From Tyto alba (taxonomy: Eukaryota; Chordata; Aves; Strigiformes; Tytonidae), in assembly GCF_018691265.1 (NCBI RefSeq), contig NW_024881272.1, forward strand, positions 23,239,323 through 23,303,322: a DNA stretch of 64,000 nucleotides. Reading direction: 5' to 3'. Made by a program: the position numbers and the translations under genes. Below are positions 48,371 through 60,435 of the stretch, one piece after another (positions within the stretch are counted from its first letter, which is position 1; each line of letters opens with the position of its first letter). A model generated the notes under the pieces. The model was not told the DNA's origin, did no database searches, and worked only from the letters and a program-made list of their open reading frames with translations.

Positions 48371-50043
48371 CGGTGGTAGTGTGTTACTGGGTGTTAGACA
48401 TGTAGCTAATGTGTGCACTGACACGCAGCTAACACACGTGTTACGGAACATGAGACTATAAAGCTGAGTGACTCTGAGCTCCTGCAGCCAGGGTAGCAAA
48501 TCACAAGTTTTGTGAACTGAGGGGCAAACCAGATGGCACTAGGCAAATAGTATGAACACAGCAAACATTTTCTGTCTCGTCTAGATAGCTCATCTCTCTT
48601 AAAATAATTGCTGTGTTGATTTTTTTTTGGTATGAATTTTTGTAGCATAGCCAGTTAGAACATGTGCCCACCAATGCTGTGAATGAACATCGTATACCTG
48701 ATAAGTTATGTAGTGATATTTAACATTTGTGACTTATATTGCCTAGGAACGTGGCACAGTTTCTGGAGTTTGAAGTGCTGTGGATTTGTCTTGTTAAAGT
48801 GCAGCTTGTGGTTTAAGTGTCCACCTTTCACCTGCAACCCACAGTGAAATGCTTCTTCCCTCCTCCCCTTCCTGTCCCCCGTGTTGCATCTGTAAAAGAA
48901 AATGCCTGACAAAGGAAGGCATGTTTCAATTGTACCTTAGTTTTGTGGTCTATAACCTTCATCTGTTCTGTGATTGTAGAGATTTGGGGACAAGGAATTC
49001 TTGGGGAGAGTAAATCTTCAGTTTTCTTTTTCTAAGCTGGAAAAAAAATTACATTTTTGAGTATTTTCCAGTCCAGTAACTCGGAAGGATTAACTTTGCA
49101 CTCTAATAAACAAAACAGCCAAGCAGGTTTTGTCCAAATGTTTCTTTACCAGACTTAAATCCTAATACTGAACTAAAATCTCACAGGCTTGTAGTAAAAT
49201 TGTTCCAGACTAAAACTTGGCAAAGTAAGAAAATCTCTGAAAGCAGGGTTCACAATGGAAACGCTGATGCAAGCATAACTGGAGCATTGCAAACACGACG
49301 CCATAAGAACAGCTTTGCATATTGCTCATGAATAGCTCAGAGGTAAAAGGATTAACACTTCTTAATAGTGCTTTGAATCTGCTAGACTTTTTGCTTGCTG
49401 GACTCAACACAGATATTCTGTAGTGTGCATAGGCTTCGTATATTAGCCTTTTATTCTGATCCTTTCTCCTCTCACCAGCTGAGAGTCCTTTATTTCTGCA
49501 AACAGAAGCCTTTGTTACCTCAAATTTCCTGCATCACCTATCGGGATCTGTCAGGAGACAGAAATTAATACCAGAAATAACAATTTGAGCTCAGTGTGTA
49601 GCTATTTAATTTGCAGACTAAAGGAACTCCTGCACATTTCGTGTTGGAAGAGGAGGAGGAATGGGACTATCCATGAGGGAGAAGAGGGGCTGGTTCTCTT
49701 TTAAAATAGTGTGCACACTCCAGTACTGAGGTAAAAAGCCCCATTAAAAAAAAATAAAATCCTGAAAATTAAGTGCGTCCTATTTTGATGGTGTTACTGA
49801 ATCTGTGTCTGCAGATATTTGGGTTTCTTTTTGGTTGTAGCTAAAGAATTCTGATGTGAGCATGTGTTTGTGTACACTCTATAAATGTTGATAGGTTTCT
49901 GGGCTTCTCCCTTGGAAGATTTTCATCAAATAAAACTTGCTTCCACCTCAGACCTTTTGTTTAGAAATGGTTACCCATTCCTGTGAAAATGAGAGTGAAG
50001 AAAATCTTGAGGATCATCTTAATCAATTCAGGGTTGTGTGTGA

Positions 50044-50081
50044 GTGTATATGTGTATATATGTAAGCGCACACATATACAC
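50044..50081. repeat. Inverted repeat with 12-bp arms
   Basis: GTGTATATGTGT (50044-50055) and its exact reverse complement (50070-50081) are separated by 14 bases. It lies in a GT/AT simple-repeat stretch, so it most likely arose from dinucleotide repeats. Confidence 0.7.
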
Positions 50082-51419
50082 AGATATATAAATATCCTAT
50101 TGCTGTTGCCATAGTCACTCTCTCGCTGGTCTTTATACCAGTAACTGTGCAGGGAGGTGTCAGCAAAACATGATGTATTTTAAATATAATCTGAAACACC
50201 ATCCAGAAGCAGATCAGATGTTTATTAAAGGTACCTTTCTTCTGCCAAGATTTCACTTAATTTGTTTTCTCACAAAAGGGAACAAACTTGAAATACTTCA
50301 CTGTTTAAGCAAATAATATTTTATAAAAAGGGTAATATGCATGATTAAAGATAAAATACAAGGGCTCTGGCTGGTGATTATTTATAACAGGCATGGCCCT
50401 CAGACAGCAATGGTAAGAAAAGTGGGAATATAGTAACTGTTAATCCACTTGACAACCGATAGCAATAGAAATTATGTTGGCAAGAAAATAGAGAGAGGTC
50501 TTGTACAAACATGACATTATTATTTTCTTTGATTTCTTTTTTCTTTGATTTTTCTTAATAAAACTAAGATAAGTATGTATATAGATCAAAGTATTTTGAA
50601 TCATATACCAAAAAAACCTGTAGTCATGATTGCTGTAATTCATGTTGTTGGTACACCTTGCTGTTTCAGAATGTATGGTCTTGGTCATTTATTACTGGTG
50701 GGTGTCAGAGATTTTGATGTTGTTAATGCATTTGAGTGTGCTGCAGTACATGCCATGTGTGGTGCTGTATATGTAAAAACTAAGGACATCACGGTAGTCT
50801 CTAATTTCTTTAGCTTTGAAAATTGCCAAATAAAAGAATAAGCAAGAAATATACATAGTTAAAATTCACAATGGAAAGGAAGATCCTTTAGGAAGATTTG
50901 AGTTGGTCTGGATGGTTATTAAAGTTGCTGGTTAATATTTTTAATATAACTTCTGAAGCAGCTTTTATCAAAAGATCTAGGTGCATATTACAGACTAGTT
51001 TAGACTCATAACATCCCCTGTGGCGAGCTGGGCAAGTATTTTCAAGAAACTGGTGTCCAGAGATGCTCGCCATGTTTGTCAGTGCTAATTTGGAAAGCTG
51101 GGTCTTGTTTATGCTTGAAGTGAATGCAGATTAAGGTAGGGTGTAAGCACAGTAGTCGTTTCTGATTAATTAAATGTGCAGAAACTCTTTCTTTGGAACA
51201 AGAGTGTCTTGTTTCTGGTTAGAATATCCGCTTTGAAATGGCACTCATTACAGAAAACTGCCCACTCGTGGCTTTAATAAAGAGTTATTGTGTGAGCAGG
51301 AAGGTCCTTATTGTTGAAGCCGGGGAAACAAAATGTGGGGTTTCTTGCTCTTGGTCCTTTGTCCTGTCTGCTGGACCAGTTGGTCCAACAAGTGGTCAGA
51401 CAGCCCTGGGGGATCAGTG

Positions 51420-51508
51420 GCCGCAAGCGACAGGAACGGAGGGTCACCGGTTCTTACAGCGCTTGGCAGGCGGCCCGTCCGGAGCCCGGGAGGTGCGGCG
51501 CCCCGCTG
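51420..51508. other. Isolated CpG-rich patch
   Basis: Twelve CpG dinucleotides within about 90 bases, including CCGTCCGGAGCCCGGG and GGCGCC. A possible acceptor (GGTTCTTACAG, ending 51459) and a weak donor (GAG|GTGCGG at 51493) would enclose 33 bases, but the donor is poor. It could be a retained element fragment, a small intronic CpG patch or an alternative exon. Confidence 0.4.
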
Positions 51509-53713
51509 GTGCTTCTCAGTTGCTATGTGATCAAACCCCTAACAAAAACTAAAGTGACTACATTTTGCATTGGATGACATAAAATGTTGCAAGGTAGACA
51601 AGTCTGTATTTTGTAGTTGCTGTAGTGAAACCCTACTGCAGCTCTAACCTTTCTGTGAAAGCTGAGGAGACTTCCCAGCTGTTTCTCTGCGCTTCAGTAC
51701 TTTGGTAGGCTAGTGAGTTAATGTTGCTGTTGGTTAGAGAATTATTTTCCTCGTGTTTCTGACTGGTTGTTTAATGTAGCCAAAAGGCTTTTTCTGTTTC
51801 TGGGTGGAATTTCGCAGCCCTGAAACACAGCCCTTTCAGATTGCCTGAAAAGACGTGCAATTATTGCTTTTATGTGAAGAAGTTGCACAAGTCCTTGTCT
51901 GTCCAGGTGTCTACCTGAGTACTTAGTTACAGCAGCAATATAAGCTGTTACAAGAGACTTTCAGTTATTGATAGATTTTTATTCTTTGTAAATTTCTGTG
52001 GAGGTAGAACAGTAAAAGCCCCGCTTCTTATACATGGAAACAGGGAATCTGGTGGATTAAATAACTTGACATTGAGTTTTCAGCTGAGCTGAGAATGAAA
52101 CCAAGGTCTCTAAAATATCTGCCTCGTACTAGGTATGTTATTTTCTTTCTTGCTAATTAGTGTAAAGCAATTTATTGGTGTGGATACATCCAATTTGTAT
52201 TTATTTTGCCTTATTTGGAAAAGATTTGACTTAGTGTGGGGCATGATTGATCTGCACAGAATTGGGTTGATTTGCATGAGCATATGGAGGTCCTCTCCTA
52301 AACGTGTCTGCAGTCACTACGTGGAACAGGAGAACCTTCTGTCTGCGTGGTTGGTTGATCAAGTGTGTTAAATGTCTCTTTATAAAAAACACCCAACAAA
52401 CAAAAACAGCCTAACCCAGAACTTTTTCCCCTTCTTTCAGTAGTTTTCTCCTTCAGTTTTGCTGGCAGATCTGCTGATTTGAGTGTTGTCAATCTGAACT
52501 GACATGGGGGAGGCTCATAAGAACCTCCATTGACACACAAATTGAAGGAACACCTCTCACAGTGATGTTTTGGGGTAGGCTGGAGGGGTAGTAACACCAT
52601 CCCTGGTGCAGCCGTTACTGGGATGTAGCCTAAGACCATTACTGTGGCACCAGGAAGACAATGGAAATAGGGAGAGCAGTGAGATATTTGGATGTCCAAA
52701 GATAGGCAAGTAAAACACTTTAGTACCTTATAAATCAGCACTTTCTTGGTTTCCTGGACCCTATGAATGACAGCTCAAATCTGTCTCTGGTGAAAGAGCT
52801 GTAAGACTTGTGGAAAGAAATGCAGAATGATTGGTTCTCAGTCTTCTGATCGAGTGTCTGATGTTTCCTAGAGCAAAGGAGGGATGCCAACAGCACGGGC
52901 CCTGCTGATTTGCTGCCCCTTGCTGCTGCGGGTTTGGCTTCCTTGGCATATAGAATGACAGTGTGCCAGCACAGTGCTGCTTCTAGGCAAAAGCAGCCCC
53001 TCTGCCCACCTTGTGAGCAACGTAAGATCAGCACTGTATGTCAGTGACCATGGGTTGGACACGTTGGTCACAGATTTTGGTGATGTCAACTGCTATAGCA
53101 ATTGACCTGAAATGTCTTACTTGAGTTTCCAACTGTCTGTATAATGGGGAGAGTAAAACTGATGTGATGTATTTTAATGTTAATTTTAAGGAAGCATTCT
53201 TTAAGTGTAAAGTAATTCATAATTCATCGGGGATAAGTGAATGTCTTGCTTCTCTGTTCTGAAGTAGGCATTTGCTTGTTCATGCTGTGGTCTGTTTGCT
53301 TGCGGTCTTTAGTGCTTGTTTGATCACTTCAGCAGCTCATGAGAGCACCCTTATAATACAGGAAAAAAGGCCAGTTTGAGGAGCCCTTGTATAATGTAAA
53401 ATATTATGACTAGAAGATACTACACAGCTCTTTGTCCTTACAAAATCCTGCAAAACTATTTCCAAGGGTGTCCATGCAGCAGGATCAGTGGCAGCTTATG
53501 TGCAAATGGAAATGTCTTTTCCTTCACTGACGTTCTGCTTGGAAGGCACCGCGTCTCTTGGGCAGTACTTGGCGCGATGCTGGTGTCTCCAGTAAATCTG
53601 GGAGGTTTACAGTCTCAAGTGTGGAATGAGAATTATGTTTTGAAAGTTTTCCACAATGTTTTTCGTGTGATTCCCAAACACAGCTGAGGATTTTACATGG
53701 GTTCCTGGGAACC

Positions 53714-53732
53714 TTTTTTTTTTTTTTTTTTT
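53714..53732. repeat. Poly-T tract (T19)
   Basis: Nineteen T residues in the intron. Confidence 0.9.
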
Positions 53733-56700
53733 GAAAGTAGTCTAGCTCTTTTTATTTAAGGAATAAGCTACCTCTGCTCCCCAGGCAAGTTAGGGTTCCT
53801 GGGTTTCCGTTTCAAGGCTGCAGCTGGGTTAAGACTTGTCTGTGTTGACCAGGGGAGTGTTCTGGAGTAGCTCTTCGTGGTAAAAGTCCCTATTGTGGGA
53901 TAATTAGCGTGCTTGCAAAGTGGAGCTGGTAAAACTAACTGTTGCTGTGGAATAGTGTGTCCACTGGAGGAGCAGTCCCAGTTGTTTTCCACCAGGTTTC
54001 TTGCAGCAAAAGCCTGTCCGGTGACCTTTAGGTTGCTGAGGTGGAGGTAGTTTTTTCCTTCCATCTTCATTGCTGTGGGCTACTCTCTCTAATTGAATTC
54101 TCTTTTCACTGCCACACATTGCTTAACAATATCTATAGGATGTGCTACTAATTGCATGTTTTCACAATTAGCATAATTGAAAGCAAAAGTTTCCAACTTA
54201 ATACATTACAGCTTCTCCTGTGTAATGTTTTTTCATGCTGATGTTACGTTTAAGGAGTGCAGTGAAGCCAGTTTGATACTTGGGAGAAGCTGAAAGTCCA
54301 GGTGGCTAGGCATCTCATGTTATAATTTCATGTTCATGGAAGGCCTTGGGTACACAGAAGATGAATGTAGAAAACCAATTTTAGAGAGGTGAGATGCTAA
54401 GTGTTCTCTGGTAACATTGCTTTTCACAGTGCAGGTAGTCTGGTTTTATTTGGTCAATTGGAGATAATCAGGGGAACACGTGACCATTAAAGAGTAAAAC
54501 ATCATGGGTTCTGGGGTCTTCTGACCCAAAAGTGAAGAAGCCCATCCAGAGCAATAGGGAAGGGCAGTCTGGATTGGAAAGGTTAAAATCATGATCTCCT
54601 GGGCTTTTTTCCACATTAAATGGTGTCTCTGTTTCAAGAGGTATTTTGTTGTCATTGGTTTAGAAATCAGTGAGGTCAGAGCTGTAGTGAATTTCAGAGG
54701 ATAGTTTCTGCTATCTTCCTCTGCCAAGTCTTAGCGAAAGAAAGCACAGTCTCTTCTTGTCTTTCATCCTGTGTTCGACTCTTTCAGAGGAAAGACTTGC
54801 TCAACCAACAGAGTACATCACATGGGTTGCAGTTGCTGGGAGATGAGATTTGTGAAGATATCTTGTGTGGCAAGAAATGTAGGTATAGCCTCGTAGTGTT
54901 GTGACTGATAACAGAGAATCAGATAATGGCTGCTAAACTGAATAACAAGCAGGCTTAGCTGACTTTCACTTCTTATGTGTTGAAAAAAGTTGAAGTGGAA
55001 GAGAAAGAAGATTGTTTGGTCCCATTCCTCTCCATTGCTTTTTGCATTCCTCTTTCTTCTGTAGAACCTCTACAGACACCTTGGGGCCATGAGTCAGTCT
55101 GTGTTGGGGTGATAAGTAACTCCAGGGTAAGAATTATTCTGGGTTAGATTGAAGTTCAGGGAAAATGTTTTAATATTTCTCTCTATAGCTGCCTGGTTGT
55201 TTCTTGCTGGTCTTGCTCTTGCAGATTCAGATACCTGCTGTTTGGTTGATGCTTTGTCTAATCTTGGATCTTACTTCTCACTTCATGACTTGCCATCTCA
55301 GATTGGGTTTTTATATGCCCTTAGTTCTCTCAAAAGACTCTCAACTGTCGTGTTGCATTTGCTGGTGTGAAAGCAGCAGGACTTGAAAAGGTTCATGTGA
55401 TGCTGTTGAGAATTCGTCATCTTTACCATGAGGATGTCAGGCTGTCCAGGAGGTGGGCCATCCCATGGCAATCTGTTTGCCCAAGCATAAGTCTGTTGCC
55501 TTTGTGGTAAGATAGATATCCCCCCCACAAGCCCTTAACATAAATGTTTATGCTGTGTGAAAGGTGCAGGTTCACACATGCTTTGATAAGCCTGGGCAGA
55601 GCCATTGCTGTTGTACTTGTCTGATGGTAACTGCTTCTCTATAAAAGGACCTCACTGTGCTAATCTTCTTGTATTGTAGCACCTGTCACCTACCAGGTAG
55701 GTGTTAAATACTGCATTCAGAGGGGATTATCACCAGCTCTTCTGCTCTGGCTATAGAAAAGGAGGATGAGATATTTCAGCTGTTCTATAAGGGAGGAGTA
55801 AAGGGGAACCCACTAACATGGTTGTAAAGGTCAGGAACAGCACTTTGGGAATCCTTTGGGATGTATCATTAATCCCTACATTTGGGATTTCATATTTGAG
55901 ATAGATTTTGATGTAGAACTCACAAGCTGGAGATGTGCGGTTCGATGTTATATCACTTGAATTGATGTAGGCTGTTCATCATTGCTATCTAAAAAGCCAG
56001 TGTGTGGACATACGACAGTGTTGTTGTATCAACATGAATTGTTCTGCTAGGCTGTGGGAGTTGTGTACTTTTTTTTTAAGGTATGTAGTTGTAGACTGGA
56101 CCACTGGATGACATGGTTGAAATTCTGCTCTTGTGTGACTCTTACCTGATTGCTGATGTTTCTGTGTGTACAGTAATTTCTTGAATTATTTGGGAAGCTC
56201 ATTTTGTGGAGCATAGTAAAGCAACAACTTGAGTGTTAACAGAAGTCTGGAGTGTTAAGTGTGTGTGGAATTTGCTGCTACTGTAATATATTTCAAAGCT
56301 ATGTTTAAAAAAAAAACACCCCAAAACAAACAGCAGGAAACACGGATTTCTATCATGGATTTATTCAGCCTGAGACAAACTCTCCAGCAAGCTGTGCTTG
56401 ATCTAAGGCTGTTTTATACAAACTGAGTATTTTGTAGCTGTGTCATCTTGCGAGTTATAGGCAATACAAATTAAAAGTTACTTCTGGTGTGGCTCCAGCA
56501 TACAACTCGGCTGGTGATGTACTGGAGAGCAACTAAAGTGAAAGGGCTGATTTGCCCACAGCTTCTTTTTTCCAACAGTATGGCCAGTGCTTATCCCTGA
56601 GAGCAGTCCTGGCCTCTGAATTGCAGTACCAGTAGACATGTGTTGCCCATGCAGTGATGAGGAAAACAAGGGTAATACGTGCTGCAGGGTGTTTCCTATG

Positions 56701-59700
56701 CATCTGCCCAGTTTTATTTTTACATGATATATTTATACACATGTGCTATCTTCCCAGTTTAGCTCGAATGCCCTCTAATTCTGAGTATGCAGTTACAAAG
56801 AAAGCAAAAATCGACGTAGAGGGAAGAACAAGGACCTTTAAAGCTTTGGAGAATATAAGAAATTCCCAAATCTTCAAGTGCTTTGCATGTTTAAATGAAT
56901 TAGTGCTCCCTATAAAAGTGTTCCTGCTGATAAGTAGAAAATAAAACTCTGGCTTGAGAACTGTAGCAAAATACAAGGAGACTCAAGCTGTCTGATTGTA
57001 GGCTTTAAATATCCAGAATGATTCATCCTGCTTTTTTGTTGTCCAAACCTGTAGTTAAAAATTACCGTATACTTTAAGTAAATTGAAGAAGGGTTACCAC
57101 AGAAATGTGAGAATAAACTTGAATGACAAAACATCAAATTATTTTCAATTCCTCCTTTATAAGACTGCTCTTACAGTCAAAGAATAATTATTAGTGACCT
57201 GCAGTGCTATCCAGAAGGAGTTTGTAATTTTCAGTTGAGTCGACACTGAGGATTTAGCAGCTGCCTATGTATGAAGAGTGGGCGACATAAGCAAATTTGT
57301 GAGAATTGGCAGACTGTGGCTTGGATGGCTACTTATTAGATGAAGACTGGAGCGCACAAGACAGTCTAAACAGACTGCTGATAAATTAGGATGTACCTAC
57401 TAAGTAGACTGCAAAGAGAAATGACAGTATAACAAGTCTAGGCACTTGTATCTCAGTTCTTCTTAACTGGTGATTAGCGATGAGCTTAGCCTTTTTATAT
57501 CATCTTCCTCAACATACGGCTTTTGTTGTCTTTCAGCCTTTGCTTGCTGAAAAGTAGAGACAGATGGGAGATACAATAGCCCTTCAGTCTGACTGAGGAA
57601 AGATAAGAGAATTAGGTCTCAAACCTGAAAGTAATCTTGTAATACTGCATCATCATCATCTGGTACGTAGCTGCGGCATTCGCTCTGGTATCAAAAGCCC
57701 AAGCACTTTTGGTCAGCATGGAGGAATGCCTGGGGCACACCAATTCCTGGGTAGCTGAGAGCAGCACTTTCTTCTGCTTGAACTGTCTGGAAGGAGTGAA
57801 ATTCAGAACAACCCCCCTCTTCCCTCTTCCATCCTGTCCTGATTACAGACAAGATGGGAGCTCATGGGTATTATGGAAGATCTCCTCTTAGATGGAGCAT
57901 CTTGAACAATGTGACCTTTTCTGATCTCCCAAAGGCTGGAGAAAAGGAAAAGAGATGAGAGGACCTGCAGGGCTAGTTGTGTTTTGGTGTATGAAAGAAA
58001 GCATTAGCCGCCAAGGAGGGAGGGGATTATGCAGGTTTGTCTCTATGGTGTAAGAGGACGAGAAAAGCTTCAGCATGCGACTTGTACCTTCATGGACTCA
58101 TTTTTAGCCTCTCATGTAAAAGTAATTCCCCTGTTGCAACTTCATAACTTAAGAGTTGACCTTGGGCATCAGTTGTGACTCTTCTGTAGGACAGCTAGCT
58201 TGTTTTCATTCACCACCCTGTATGCCTCAGTGGTGACCTCAGCCACAGGTCTGTGGTTTGGTAGGTCTGGGTGCTCCATGGGCAAGTGACAGCTTCTCTC
58301 TTCCCTCCGCAAGCAAGCAGGGGATGTCAAAGAGCTCTCCATCTTGTGTTTGGTGTCTTAGCTTTTTCCCCATCTCCCTTCAAAACTAGAGAGTTTGTGT
58401 TTTGCAGTCTTGTCATATGAAATCCGTATATACGTCTCTGCTAGTAAGCAAAAACTATTTTGACACCTCTTTTGTCTTTCTCAGGATGAGGTGACTGGAG
58501 TGAGGGAACTTTAAAAGACCAGTGCTGTAGTTTATTCGGCAGCATTGCTTCTGTGTTTGCACCTCGTTCACTGTGAGCAGATGTCTGGGGAGCTGCTTTG
58601 ACCTTGCTTTTGGGTGACTTATAAATAGGGAATGGAAATAAATTATTTCTTCTTTTGTCATTGTAAGTGAGACATTAAACAGGGAGTCTACAGTTTCTGA
58701 GGAATCTAGTGATGGGTGAACAATAAAAGGAAAAACAAGGGGAGAAGAGATTAGGAACAGGGAATGTTACTTGGGTAAGGGTTTTGGATTGGAGCAGCAA
58801 AATGAACCTAACATATTTTTTAATGAAAAAATATGTTTATGATGACAAGATGATCCTTAGATTTCTGTGGAGTGATCCATGAGTCAGAAATGGCTGGCAC
58901 CTAGAGAAGCACACTCTGCTCATCTCCTACCCTGCTCTCCTATTTTCTTCTCTCTTTAAATGACCATGCTGTGGATTGAGAGATGAATTTGAGGAGCCCT
59001 CAGTCCAGTTCTTAAACAGGGCACCTATTGACCTTTATGTTTCAGCTCTTCGGGTGAACGTTAACTTATCTCCTACTTTCTGAGTTTTCACACTCAGCCA
59101 AGGCACAAAGAATTGAATAACCCTTGAAGAATGAACTTCTTTGTTGCCCACTGAGGCATAGCTGTGGCATTGTTTTCATCATGGGCAGGACAGTGAGTAA
59201 TAGCGTCACAGCTGCTTCACTGAGCGCTGTGCTGGAGGATGCCTTAGTCTCCTTGGAGTTTTCTTTCCAAAATCACTCACATGTGGAAAAAGATGAAATA
59301 CATTTGTAAGCAAGACTTCATTATTTTTTTGTAAATGTAAGAAAACTGAGAGTTGTACTGTGGGGAAAAAAAATGTTCTCAGACTTCACTCTGTAGAAAT
59401 TTGAAGGTATGGGGCAAGGTGTCAGCACTAACTTGTTTCAAAATGTGGACACAGCTTTCTTCTCGTCCTGTGTTCTGCATCTGGTATTACTAGTCTGGGC
59501 AGAACTTTATCTTTGTTGATCAAGGAGACTGCCCTTGCCCAGGCAGCATTTAGCACCGTTCCATCCTCAAAGCCCAACAAGGAGTAAGTAGACTGTTCAT
59601 TGCATAGTCTCAAAGCATTTACCTTGCAGCATTTCACTTTTATGTTTGATTTAGTAGCACCAACTACCTTTAAAAATGTTTTTGCATTGCTCTCAACTCA

Positions 59701-60184
59701 GTCTGCCAAGAACTTTTGTCCAGTAGAGTTTAAGATACTTTTTAAGTGTAATTTAGACATAATTATCTCACCAAGATTATATCTATTGAGAGCAAGACTG
59801 TATTCATCAAGGACTCATTTTAAAATATTTTCTCAAGTGGATTCTTCTCTGTTTTGCCAGACCCAGTTTTATATGATGAAAGTGATAAGCCTTCAGTGTC
59901 TTTATACAATAGTCCACTGATTATCAGTGTGGTCAGCAGTGATCAAAAAAGAAAATGATTTTATGAATGAATATGAGGTGAATAGAAAATAAAATGAAGG
60001 CATAATTGCATTGTTCTCTTAGACTGTGGTGTGTCTTACGCCCTGAATGATGGTCAGTTTTTAGTCCTCTGTCTAGGAAAGAACATAGTAGAACTTACAA
60101 TTTCAGAGAAATACAGCAAGGATGACCAGCTGTCTTCCCAGATCTTCAACAGAGAACCACCTAGGGGCAAGGGAGATCCATGTT

Positions 60185-60435
60185 AATCTTGACAAAAGTC
60201 CTAATGGAGAGAGGTGTAAGAAGTGGGGAGACTCATTTTCTCTTCCCCATGTGAGGATTGAAGGTCACCACCAGGTTTAAGATGAAATACTTCATCCTAT
60301 GTGTAGCTTAAGCTGTGAAACACATTGATGCAGGAAGTCTTTGGTGCCCAAAGTTGAGAGAAGTTCAAAATGTGACTGGACAGGTTTATGATGAAAAAAA
60401 TCTTGCAGCTACAAAGGAGCAAGTTCTGACTGAGA
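60185..60435 (+). repeat. CR1-like LINE 3' fragment
   Basis: The blocks AGGTTTAAGATGAAATACTTCATCC (60273), GCTGTGAAACACATTGATGCAGGAAGTC (60312), GGTGCCCAAAGTTGAGAGAAGTTCAAAATG (60345), GACTGGACAGGTTTATGATG (60375) and AAAAAATCTTGCAGCTACA (60395) follow, in order and with few gaps, the 3' end of a CR1-type LINE that is common in reptiles and birds. It has the same strand as the host gene and is truncated at its 5' side, as is usual for LINEs. Confidence 0.75.

Larger units (their letters stand above)
46061..60184 (+). other. Intron sequence, no confident exon
   Basis: AT-rich, T-biased single-copy-looking sequence. It contains TA-rich alternating tracts near 47321 and 50041, two small CpG-rich patches (48.24-48.37 and 51.42-51.51 kb) and a T19 run at 53714-53732. 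Frames up to 147 codons occur on both strands without coding character. Confidence 0.45.
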
